From: Actinomycetales bacterium | GTDB lineage: Bacteria; Actinomycetota; Actinomycetes; Actinomycetales; Cellulomonadaceae | Length of the DNA stretch: 10,818 nucleotides | Direction: 5' to 3' | NCBI GenBank assembly: GCA_012514835.1 | Contig: JAAYZM010000435.1 | Coordinates: 1 to 10,818, forward strand | Shown: positions 1-6,074 of the stretch, in pieces | How the letters are laid out: every line of letters starts with the position of its first letter | Position numbering within the stretch: the stretch's first letter is position 1 | Position numbers and translations under genes: made by a program | Notes under the pieces: generated by a model | Seen by the model: the letters and a program-made list of their open reading frames with translations, nothing else | Told to the model about the DNA's origin: nothing | Databases searched by the model: none

Positions 1-1896
1 CTCTACGCCGTCGCGCTCGTGCGTTCCTCGTGGCCGCTCCTCCAGCAGTCCCGCACGCGCAGCCCCCACTCGTTCGCCGCGCGCTCGGTGGGCATGGCCC
101 AGGTGTGGCTCGTCGGCTCCGTGCTCGTGTGGGCCGTCATGGCCGTGACCGGCTCCGGGTGGGCGCAGGTCGAGCTGCAGTTCGCGAGCCTGCTCGGCCC
201 TCTCGCGGGCGGCTTCGCGGGCCAGGTGCTGCTCGGCTCCCTGTGCCACCTCGGGCCCATGATCCTGGGCGGCGGTCCTACGGCGGTCCGTGCGGCGCGT
301 GCCGTGGTGGAGAAGGCCTCCGGCGCGCGGCTCGTGCTCGTCAACGGCGGCCTGCTGCTCTTCGCGCTGCCCGCGCCGAGCCTCGTGCGCGTCTCGGCGT
401 CGATGCTCGCGCTCCTCGGGGCGGCGTGGACGTTCGGGCTCATCATCGCGTCCGTGTTCGTCTCGCGGCGCGCCCGCGCCACCGCGCCGACGGGCCCGAC
501 GACGCTGCGGCCCGCGGAGGTGCTCGCCGCCTCGAGCAAGGCCCCCAAGGGCTCGGGGATCGCGGCGGGCGTCGCGCTCCTCGTGGTCACGGCGCTCTCC
601 GTCGCCGCAGACCCGGCCTCCGTGGGGGTGGGGGCGGCCGCCGACGGCGGGGTCGCGGCCACCGGGAACGTGGTCGAGATCGAGGTCGAGGCGCGCGACA
701 TGCGCTTCGATCCCTCGACCGTCACGGTCGACGCCGGCGACGAGCTCGTGCTGATCGTCACCAACGTGGACTCCACGGTGCACGACCTCGTGCTCGACTC
801 GGGGGCCACGACGGGACGGATCGCGCCCGGCGCGACGTCCCGGATCGACGTCGGCGTCGTGGGCCGTCAGATGGACGGCTGGTGCTCGATCGCCGGACAC
901 CGGCAGATGGGGATGACCTTCACGATCAACGTCGAGGGTGCGCCGTCGGACGATCCTGCGTCGGGCGGTCACGACCACGGCGACCACATGGCCTCCGGCT
1001 CGGGCGGCACGGTCGACCTGCACGCGGACCCGGCCCCGGGCTTCGAGGCGTTCGACGCAAGCCTCGCCCCGGCCCCGGACGCGACGGTGCACCGCCACAC
1101 GCTGACGGTGACCGAGCAGGTCATGGAGGTGGCGCCGGGGGTGACCCAGACGCTGTGGACGTACAACGGTCAGGTGCCCGGGCCCACGCTGCGCGGCAAG
1201 GTCGGGGACACTTTCGAGATCACGCTCGTCAACGACGGCACGCTGGGCCACTCGATCGACTTCCACGCGGGGGCGCTCGCGCCGGACGAGCCGATGCGCA
1301 CCATCGAGCCGGGCGAGTCGCTCACGTACACGTTCACGGCCACGCGCTCGGGCATCTGGATGTACCACTGCTCCACGATGCCCATGACGCTGCACATCGC
1401 GAACGGGATGTTCGGTGCCGTGATCATCGACCCGCCCGACCTGCCCGAGGTGGACCGCGAGTACCTGCTGGTCCAGTCCGAGTACTACCTCGGTGCGCAG
1501 GGGGAGATCGCGGACTCCGAGAAGCTGCTCGCGGAACAGGTCGACGCGGTCGTGTTCAACGGCTACGCGAACCAGTACGGCCACGACCCGCTCGAGGCCC
1601 GGGTGGGGGAGCGTGTCCGGTTCTGGGTGCTCGACGTGGGCCCCAACCGACCGAGCTCGTTCCACGTGGTGGGTGGGCAGTTCGACACGGTCTACGCCGA
1701 GGGCACGTGGCAGCTAGGGGGTCCGCACGCGGCGGGTCTCGACCCGAGCGGCGGTTCCCAGGTGCTCGGTCTGCACGTGGCGCAGGGCGGGTTCGTCGAG
1801 CTCGAGATGCCCGAGGCGGGCCACTACCCGTTCGTCACGCACGTGATGATCGACGCCGAGCGCGGGGCGCACGGGATCCTGCACGTCACCGAGTAG
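1..1896 (+). CDS. nirK: Membrane-anchored cupredoxin-NirK fusion, probable copper nitrite reductase (5' end outside window)
   Basis: Probable reduction of nitrite to nitric oxide on the outer face of the membrane. The frame is open from base 1, so the N-terminus is missing; 631 residues are visible, numbered here from base 1. Hydrophobic segments lie at about 31-52, 60-85 and 104-155, with another at about 185-204. A cupredoxin domain follows (about 222-311) with a type-1 copper set: H261, C295, H300 and M305. A His-rich linker at about 322-330 leads to a two-domain NirK core (about 364-631). In the core, H417, C457, H465 and M470 fit the type-1 site. H422, H456 and H614 fit the type-2 site. 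D420 and H555 match the catalytic Asp98 and His255 of Alcaligenes NirK. The Cys-to-His spacing of 8 resembles AniA-type enzymes. The full ligand set argues against a degenerate multicopper oxidase, but substrate is inferred. It converges on the next gene with a 3-bp gap. Confidence 0.85.
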   Translation, partial: LYAVALVRSSWPLLQQSRTRSPHSFAARSVGMAQVWLVGSVLVWAVMAVTGSGWAQVELQFASLLGPLAGGFAGQVLLGSLCHLGPMILGGGPTAVRAARAVVEKASGARLVLVNGGLLLFALPAPSLVRVSASMLALLGAAWTFGLIIASVFVSRRARATAPTGPTTLRPAEVLAASSKAPKGSGIAAGVALLVVTALSVAADPASVGVGAAADGGVAATGNVVEIEVEARDMRFDPSTVTVDAGDELVLIVTNVDSTVHDLVLDSGATTGRIAPGATSRIDVGVVGRQMDGWCSIAGHRQMGMTFTINVEGAPSDDPASGGHDHGDHMASGSGGTVDLHADPAPGFEAFDASLAPAPDATVHRHTLTVTEQVMEVAPGVTQTLWTYNGQVPGPTLRGKVGDTFEITLVNDGTLGHSIDFHAGALAPDEPMRTIEPGESLTYTFTATRSGIWMYHCSTMPMTLHIANGMFGAVIIDPPDLPEVDREYLLVQSEYYLGAQGEIADSEKLLAEQVDAVVFNGYANQYGHDPLEARVGERVRFWVLDVGPNRPSSFHVVGGQFDTVYAEGTWQLGGPHAAGLDPSGGSQVLGLHVAQGGFVELEMPEAGHYPFVTHVMIDAERGAHGILHVTE

Positions 1897-1899
1897 CAC

Positions 1900-2673
1900 T
1901 CACCGCCGTCGGCGGGGCTTGCGCGTGGGCTTCCGCGCTCCCCGGGCCGGTGCGGGCTTCGTGCGCGGGGCGCCCGAGGCCTCCTTGGGCGCGGCCTGGG
2001 CCTGGGCGGGCCTGCCGCGCGAGCTGTTGACGGTCCGTCCGCGCACGATCCCGATGAGGTCCTCGGTGCGCTCGTTCTCGCGCTCGATCGACCACGCGAG
2101 CACCACGGGCGCCGTCGGGCCGTCCGTGAGCGTCCGCGCGGTCACGTCCTTGCGGTGGTGGAGGCGGGCGAGCGAGCGCGGGACCACGAGCACGCCCACG
2201 CCCGCGGCCACGAGCTCGAACGCGTCCGCGGTGGTCTGCGGCACCTCGAGGGACGGCGTGCCGGGCGGCGAGATCGCGCCGTCCTCGGCGCCGGGAGCGC
2301 CCGCCCAGTGCAGGACGTCGTCGGCGGGCTGGAGCAGCACGTCGTCCGCGAGGTCGGCAGGTGCGACGGCTTCTGACTCGTCGAGGGCGGCGAGCAGATG
2401 GTCGCGGGACACCACCACGACGGGTTCCTCGGCGTACAGCGGGATCGCGTGCAGCACCTCGCGGTCGACGGGCGGGCGCAGGATCGCCGCGTCGACAAGG
2501 CCGTCGGTCACGGCGCGCTCGGCCTCGCTCGCCGCGAGGGGCACCAGCTCGAGGGTCACGTCCCGGTGCCGCGAGCGGAACACCCGCGCCCACTTGGCCG
2601 GCGTCGCGCCCGGGACGTATCCGAGCCGGAAGACCTCGTGCTGGGCCGGTCCGGTCGCCTCGCGTCGTTCCAC
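1900..2673 (-). CDS. LysR-type substrate-binding domain protein without an HTH
   Basis: A 257-residue protein resembling the effector-binding (periplasmic-binding-protein type 2) domain of LysR regulators. It opens its first sheet with FRLGYVPGATPAKWARVF and contains VDAAILRPP and a GVGVLVVPRSLARL segment typical of the second lobe. The winged-helix DNA-binding domain that normally precedes this is absent, with only about 13 residues before the first strand. The C-terminus is a disordered Pro/Ala/Lys/Arg tail of about 40 residues ending in a run of arginines, which could bind nucleic acid. I chose the GTG at 2673 because a -10-like TAGGCT sits 7 nt upstream. The upstream ATG at 2748 would run into the divergent DUF5997 gene. 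Ligand and role are unknown. It is probably a regulator that works with a partner, most obviously the divergent neighbour. Confidence 0.8.
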   Translation of the reverse strand: MERREATGPAQHEVFRLGYVPGATPAKWARVFRSRHRDVTLELVPLAASEAERAVTDGLVDAAILRPPVDREVLHAIPLYAEEPVVVVSRDHLLAALDESEAVAPADLADDVLLQPADDVLHWAGAPGAEDGAISPPGTPSLEVPQTTADAFELVAAGVGVLVVPRSLARLHHRKDVTARTLTDGPTAPVVLAWSIERENERTEDLIGIVRGRTVNSSRGRPAQAQAAPKEASGAPRTKPAPARGARKPTRKPRRRR

Positions 2674-2680
2674 GCCCTGC

Positions 2681-2708
2681 AGCCTAGGTGCGTCGGCGCC
2701 TCTAGGCT
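2681..2708. promoter_or_regulatory. Face-to-face divergent -10 boxes forming an interrupted palindrome
   Basis: The sequence reads AGCCTAG-N14-CTAGGCT, perfect 7-bp arms whose centres are 21 bp apart. Each arm holds the -10-like hexamer TAGGCT. On the plus strand it occupies 2703-2708, 6 nt before the ATG at 2715. On the minus strand it occupies 2686-2681, 7 nt before the GTG at 2673. That spacing fits leaderless transcripts, which are common in actinomycetes. With a 17-bp spacer, each promoter's -35 position falls on the other's -10 box, so the two polymerases should exclude each other. No good TTGACA-type -35 is visible. The same palindrome could also be an operator. Confidence 0.55.
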
Positions 2709-2714
2709 TGCTCC

Positions 2715-3119
2715 ATGACCACAGATCCTCAGCGCCCGGGGCCGTCACCCGCGGCCATGAAGCCCGCGACGGCGGCCAAGAAGCTCGGCGTCTACCTCCC
2801 GGCCACGCCGGAGGAGTTCCGCGCCGGAGGGATCACCCGCGCGCAGCTGAGCGAGCTGCAGGAGAACCCGCCTCAGTGGCTCACGGAGCTGCGCCGGAAC
2901 GGACCGCACCCGCGTCCGGAGGTCGCGGGACGGCTCGGCGTCTCGATCTCGGGCCTCGCCCGCGGCGGGATCAACGAGGCGCTCACCACGGAGCAGATCA
3001 ACGCCTTGCGCGCGGACCCGCCCGCGTGGCTCCAGGCGGAGCGTGTGGTGCAGAACCGCGTGCAGGCGGAGGAGGAGCGGCTGCGCGAACGCGCCGCGGG
3101 ACGCGAGAGCCTGGACTGA
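2715..3119 (+). CDS. DUF5997 family protein
   Basis: A 134-residue protein recognised as the actinobacterial DUF5997 family, whose function is not known. After a Pro-rich, probably flexible N-terminus of about 15 residues it contains two copies of a unit of about 35 residues. Copy 1 (about 22-56) and copy 2 (about 72-106) both begin with a basic residue then LGV and end in PPxWL, exactly 50 residues apart. Copy 2 starts VAGRLGVSISGL, which looks like a helix-turn-helix, so DNA binding is possible. The C-terminus is a charged Glu/Arg helix. The ATG at 2715 follows a -10-like box by 6 nt, indicating leaderless translation. It is divergent from the HTH-less LysR-type protein, and I infer that the two act together. 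Confidence 0.8.
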   Translation: MTTDPQRPGPSPAAMKPATAAKKLGVYLPATPEEFRAGGITRAQLSELQENPPQWLTELRRNGPHPRPEVAGRLGVSISGLARGGINEALTTEQINALRADPPAWLQAERVVQNRVQAEEERLRERAAGRESLD

Positions 3120-3122
3120 AGA

Positions 3123-3141
3123 GCCCCGGTCAGGACGGGGC
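3123..3141. terminator. Possible hairpin terminator between converging genes
   Basis: GCCCC at 3123-3127 pairs with GGGGC at 3137-3141, and GTC at 3129-3131 pairs with GAC at 3134-3136. The stem is 8 bp with one bulged G and a 2-base minimal loop. It lies 4 nt after the DUF5997 stop and covers the stop of modC on the other strand. No T-run follows on either strand, so termination is possible but weakly supported. Confidence 0.3.
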
Positions 3142-3879
3142 CGACGACGGCGACCCGCCGGTACCGCGCAGCACACGCGCGACGTAGTCAGTCCCTGGCG
3201 CGGCGGCGACCTGTGCGACCGTCCCCGTCTGGACCACCCGTCCGGCGTCGAGCACGGTGACCCGGTCCGCGAGCGCCACGGCGTCGGCGAAGTCGTGGGT
3301 CACGAGGAGCACGGGGCCGGTGAAGTCGCGCAGGTGCTCGGTGAACGCGTCACGGACCTCTTCGCGGGCGTGCACGTCGAGGGCCGCGAGGGGCTCGTCG
3401 AGCACGAGCGCGCGGGGCTCGGCGGCGAGGGTCCTGGCGATCGCGACGCGCTGAGCCTGGCCGCCGGAGAGCTGCGCGGGGCGGCGCGCCGCGAGATCCT
3501 CGACCCCGAGCCGCTCGAGCCACTCGTGGGCGTGGGCTGTGGCGACCCCGCGGGGCACTCCTCGCGAGCGCGCGCCGAACGCGACGTTCTCGAGGGCGCT
3601 GAGGTGGGGGAACAGCCGGTGGTCCTGGAACACGGTGCCGACCCGCCGCCCGGCCGGGGGGACGAACGTCGGCGCGGCCGCGTCGTCGAGCACCACGGCC
3701 CCGAGCGTGAGACGGCCGGTGCTCAGGGCCTCGAAGCCAGCGACGGTGCGCAGCACGGTGGACTTGCCGGCGCCGTTGGGACCGAGGATCGCGTGCACCT
3801 CGCCCGCTGCGACCGTGAGGTCCACCTCCGCCGTGAACGAGCCCCGGTCCACGCGCCCGGCGAGCGTGAGCCCGCTCAT
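3130..3879 (-). CDS. modC: Molybdate ABC transporter ATP-binding protein ModC (short form)
   Basis: ATPase that powers molybdate import, acting on the cytoplasmic side of ModB. The 249-residue protein has a complete nucleotide-binding domain: Walker A GPNGAGKST at 33-41, Q-loop Q85, signature LSGGQ at 137-141, Walker B LVLDE ending at D161-E162, D-loop LAALD, and switch H195. It ends about 55 residues after the switch histidine. The C-terminal TOBE/Mop domain of classical ModC (about 350 residues in E. coli) is therefore absent. A TOBE domain is instead encoded by the first gene of this operon. The ATG at 3879 overlaps the modB stop by 4 bp (ATGA), which suggests translational coupling and fixes the start. 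The assignment to molybdate rather than another anion rests on the neighbouring ModA and ModB. Confidence 0.9.
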   Translation of the reverse strand: MSGLTLAGRVDRGSFTAEVDLTVAAGEVHAILGPNGAGKSTVLRTVAGFEALSTGRLTLGAVVLDDAAAPTFVPPAGRRVGTVFQDHRLFPHLSALENVAFGARSRGVPRGVATAHAHEWLERLGVEDLAARRPAQLSGGQAQRVAIARTLAAEPRALVLDEPLAALDVHAREEVRDAFTEHLRDFTGPVLLVTHDFADAVALADRVTVLDAGRVVQTGTVAQVAAAPGTDYVARVLRGTGGSPSSAPS

Positions 3880-4697
3880 CGGGTCACCTGGCCGAGCCAG
3901 TGACCGCGCAGCACCACGAGCACTGCGAGGCACACCACGAGCAGGACGAGGCTCAGGGCGATCGCCGCGTCCGGGTCGGTCTCGAGGGCGGAGTAGACCG
4001 TGAGGGGCAGGGTCTGGGTGCGGCCGGGAAAGCTGCCCGCAAAGGTGATGGTCGCGCCCAACTCCCCGAGCGCGCGGGCCCATGTCAGGACGGCGCCGGC
4101 CGCGACCGACGGCGCGATCAGGGGCAGGGTCACGCGACGCATCGTGGTCCACCGGGAGGCGCCGAGGCTCGCGGCCGCTTCGTCGAACCGGAGGTCCGCG
4201 CCCCGCAGCGCGCCTTCGACGCTCACCACGAGGAAGGGCATGGCCACGAATACCTGGGCGAGGATCACGGCGGCGGGCGTGAACGTGATGGTGATGCCGA
4301 ACGCGTCGTACAGGGAAGCGCCGAGGAGACCGCAGCGCCCGAAGACCCCGAGCAGCGCGACGCCGCCCACCACGGGTGGCAGCACGAGGGGAAGGGTGAC
4401 GGCCGCCTGCACGAGACGGCGCGCCGGGAACTCACCACGCGCGAGGAGCCACGCGAGCGGGACCCCGAGCACGACGGCGATCGCGGTGGCGGCGAGCGAG
4501 GTCCACAGCGAGAGCGTGAGCGACTGGCGCACGGGGGTGCTCGTGAGGATCTCGCCGAGGCGCCCCCACGGAGCGCGCAGCGTGAGCCCCACGAGCGGCA
4601 GCACGAGGAACGCGAGCGCGAGCACGGCGGGCACGAGTGCGAGGGCGGGGATGGTCCGGGGAGCCGTCCGACGGCGCGTGGGTGTCGCCCGGCTCAT
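3876..4697 (-). CDS. modB: Molybdate ABC transporter permease ModB
   Basis: Membrane channel of the molybdate importer, 273 residues. About six hydrophobic segments are visible: near 16-40, 62-86, 97-120, 143-163, 190-210 and 245-263. The EAA loop that docks the ATPase starts at about residue 173 (EAAASLGASRWTTMRRVTLP). It is followed by the ModB-typical GELGATITFAGSFPGRTQT stretch at 211-229. The N-terminus is basic (TRRRTAPR), consistent with a cytoplasmic start. The ATG at 4697 overlaps the modA stop by 4 bp, and the stop overlaps the modC start by 4 bp. Length and motifs are normal for the family. Confidence 0.93.
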   Translation of the reverse strand: MSRATPTRRRTAPRTIPALALVPAVLALAFLVLPLVGLTLRAPWGRLGEILTSTPVRQSLTLSLWTSLAATAIAVVLGVPLAWLLARGEFPARRLVQAAVTLPLVLPPVVGGVALLGVFGRCGLLGASLYDAFGITITFTPAAVILAQVFVAMPFLVVSVEGALRGADLRFDEAAASLGASRWTTMRRVTLPLIAPSVAAGAVLTWARALGELGATITFAGSFPGRTQTLPLTVYSALETDPDAAIALSLVLLVVCLAVLVVLRGHWLGQVTR

Positions 4698-5536
4698 GGC
4701 GCCGCGAAGCCGTGGTTCGCGAGCACGGCCAACCCTTCGCCCGAGAGCACGAACCGCGTGAACGCGGTGGCGGCGGCGGGGTTCGGCGCCTCGGGGAGCG
4801 CGAGGATCGGGTAGGACGTCGTGGTGTTGACCTCGGCCGGCAGCTCGATGCCTGTCACGGTGTGGTCGATGTCCGTGATGTACACGAGGCCCGCGTCGAC
4901 CTCGTCGGTGCGGACCTTGGTCAGCACGGCCGTGACGTCCTTCTCGTAGGTCACCGGGAGCGCGGTGATGCCGGCAGCCTCGAGGATGTGCGCGGACGCG
5001 GTGCCGCACGGCACGTGCGCCTCGCACAGCGCGAACGTCACGTCCTCGCGCGCGAGGTCGGCAAGCCCGGTCACTGCGGCCTCGTTGGCCCGCGGCACGG
5101 CCAGGACCATCGAGTTCGTCGCGAAGAGGGTGGGGGAGAGATCGTCCGCTCCGCCGACGTCTGCCTCGGCCAGGCCCGTCACGGCGGTCTCCATCGTCGA
5201 CGTGCTCGCCGAGGCGAACACGTCGGCGGGGGCGCCAGCGACGACCTGCTCGGCCAGGCCAGAGCTGCCCCCAAAGCTGAAGGCCACCGTGAGCTCGGGG
5301 TGGCGTGCCTCGAACGCGGTGCCGAGCTCGGTGAACGCCTCGGTGAGCGAGGCGGCGGCGAGCACGACCAGCTCGCCCGTGAGCGTCTCTCCGGAAGTGA
5401 CGCTGGACGGCACGCTCGACGCGTCGCTCGCCCCGGAGGTGACAGCACCCGGTTGCTCGCACCCCGCGAGGGTCACGGCGATGCTCGCCGCGAGGAGCGC
5501 GACACCCGCAGCCCGAGCTCTGAGCAGACGCGTCAT
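4694..5536 (-). CDS. modA: Molybdate-binding lipoprotein ModA
   Basis: Extracellular substrate-binding component that hands molybdate (probably also tungstate) to ModB. It is 280 residues long. A basic N-terminus and hydrophobic stretch end in the lipobox LAGC with lipidation at C26, as expected for a Gram-positive binding protein. A Ser/Thr-rich linker leads to the ModA fold. The fold includes LVVLAAASLTEAF (anion-binding S63), FSFGGSSGLAEQV (S91/S92), GAPADVFASAS and VYITDI with Y219, matching the serine and tyrosine ligands known in ModA. The pair C171/C177 could form a disulfide outside the cell. The ATG at 5536 overlaps the upstream HTH-TOBE stop by 4 bp. Confidence 0.93.
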   Translation of the reverse strand: MTRLLRARAAGVALLAASIAVTLAGCEQPGAVTSGASDASSVPSSVTSGETLTGELVVLAAASLTEAFTELGTAFEARHPELTVAFSFGGSSGLAEQVVAGAPADVFASASTSTMETAVTGLAEADVGGADDLSPTLFATNSMVLAVPRANEAAVTGLADLAREDVTFALCEAHVPCGTASAHILEAAGITALPVTYEKDVTAVLTKVRTDEVDAGLVYITDIDHTVTGIELPAEVNTTTSYPILALPEAPNPAAATAFTRFVLSGEGLAVLANHGFAAP

Positions 5537-5943
5537 CGGCGCGGACGCTCGATCCCGACGTTGGTGGCCTTCGCGGTGGCGACGGCGAGGACCCCGGGCT
5601 CGAGCCCGAGCTCGACCGCGGCCTCGCGGCTGATGAGCGACACGACCCGGTAGGGGCCCGCCTGGATCTCCACCTGGGCCATCACGGTGTCCCGGACCAC
5701 GCGCGTCACGAGCCCCGTGAAGCGGTTGCGCACGGACTGCTCGGCCCCGCCCGCGGTGACGTGCCCCGCCCGCACGGTCTCGGCGTGCTCCTGCGCGAAG
5801 GCCGCGAGCACGGCTCCCTCGACCACCTGCCGGTCCGCGGCGTCGGTCGTGGTGGTGAGCCTGCCCGCCTCGGCCCAGCGTCGGACCGTGTCGGTGCTGA
5901 CGCCGAGCAGCTCGGCGGCTTCGCGGATGCGGTACTGGGGCAC
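5533..5943 (-). CDS. HTH-TOBE protein, probable molybdate-responsive regulator
   Basis: A 136-residue two-domain protein. Residues 4-30 (YRIREAAELLGVSTDTVRRW and onward) form an excisionase/MerR-type helix-turn-helix. Residues about 69-132 form a single TOBE/Mop domain, starting SVRNRFTGLVTRVV and ending AKATNVGI, which in relatives binds molybdate or tungstate oxyanions. It leads the molybdate uptake operon and overlaps modA by 4 bp. By analogy with ModE I infer that it senses intracellular molybdate and controls this operon and perhaps the divergent cofactor operon. Since ModC here lacks its own TOBE domain, it might also act on the transporter or store molybdate. The start is the GTG at 5943, 6 nt after the -10-like TAAGGT. 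It is not a classical ModE, which has a different HTH and two Mop modules. Confidence 0.85.
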   Translation of the reverse strand: MPQYRIREAAELLGVSTDTVRRWAEAGRLTTTTDAADRQVVEGAVLAAFAQEHAETVRAGHVTAGGAEQSVRNRFTGLVTRVVRDTVMAQVEIQAGPYRVVSLISREAAVELGLEPGVLAVATAKATNVGIERPRR

Positions 5944-5949
5944 GGGACA

Positions 5950-5955
5950 ACCTTA
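5950..5955 (-). promoter_or_regulatory. -10 box for the leaderless molybdate uptake operon
   Basis: Minus-strand TAAGGT, a TANNNT-type -10, lies 6 nt before the GTG at 5943, so transcription would begin at or next to the start codon. No Shine-Dalgarno sequence precedes the GTG, which agrees with a leaderless transcript. No clear -35 is present about 17 bp upstream, so an activator may be needed. Confidence 0.5.
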
Positions 5956-5984
5956 CGCGAATGCGCCTCGTGAGAGCCAGAACA

Positions 5985-5998
5985 GACGCAGTTGCGTC
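5985..5998. promoter_or_regulatory. Palindrome between divergent molybdate and cofactor operons (candidate operator)
   Basis: GACGCA-GT-TGCGTC, perfect 6-bp arms around a 2-bp centre, lies in the 131-bp divergent gap (5944-6074). It sits at about -42 to -55 from the inferred uptake-operon start and -77 to -90 from the inferred moeZ start. Its right half is repeated within GTTGCGTCATGG (5991-6002) and GTGGCGTCATGG (6067-6078), an 11-of-12 match, with the second copy covering the moeZ start codon. A binding site for the adjacent HTH-TOBE protein is a reasonable guess but not shown. The rest of this gap holds only the two -10 boxes. Confidence 0.45.
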
Positions 5999-6062
5999 AT
6001 GGTGAGGGTGGTCGCGTAGAGGTCGCGCACCTCCCAGGTTCGGAATCGACGCCAGCACCACA

Positions 6063-6068
6063 TAGCGT
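6063..6068 (+). promoter_or_regulatory. -10 box for the leaderless Moco biosynthesis operon
   Basis: TAGCGT, fitting TANNNT, ends 6 nt before the ATG at 6075. No Shine-Dalgarno sequence precedes that ATG, so a leaderless transcript is likely. The hexamer TTCGGA at 6039-6044, 18 bp upstream, is at best a weak -35. A leaderless start also leaves no room for a Moco riboswitch in a 5' leader. Confidence 0.5.
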
Positions 6069-6074
6069 GGCGTC

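Noticed and set aside
1903..1915. CCGCC-GTC-GGCGG inverted repeat just past the nirK-like stop
   Set aside because: A 5-bp stem with a 3-base loop and no T-run, inside the Arg-rich coding tail of the opposite gene; such repeats are expected by chance at this GC content.
30..2030. Long open frame of 666 codons overlapping the nirK-like gene in another frame
   Set aside because: It is an Arg/Ala/Gly-rich out-of-frame translation with no recognisable domain; the overlapping frame carries complete copper motifs.
2674..2748. Longer N-terminus for the LysR-type protein from an ATG at 2748
   Set aside because: It would overlap the start of the divergent gene and remove the promoter; the extra residues do not resemble an HTH. 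The GTG at 2673 sits at leaderless spacing from a -10 box.
1919..3187. Plus-strand open frame of 422 codons across the LysR-type and DUF5997 genes
   Set aside because: Ser/Arg/Ala-rich shadow crossing two recognised genes on opposite strands, with no conserved motif.
3043..5653. Plus-strand open frames of 286, 304 and 338 codons opposite modABC
   Set aside because: Antisense shadows in very GC-rich DNA, rich in Gly/Arg/Glu/His, opposite genes with clear ABC transporter motifs.
5999..6019. Six-codon ORF (MVRVVA) upstream of moeZ, beginning in a copy of the repeated GCGTCATGG element
   Set aside because: A possible upstream peptide, but the inferred moeZ transcript starts at 6075, so this would not be on the mRNA. 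No ribosome site or promoter supports it.
5944..6074. Moco or tungsten riboswitch ahead of the Moco operon
   Set aside because: The gap is short, the -10 box lies 6 nt before the start codon leaving no leader, and I see no extended paired structure.
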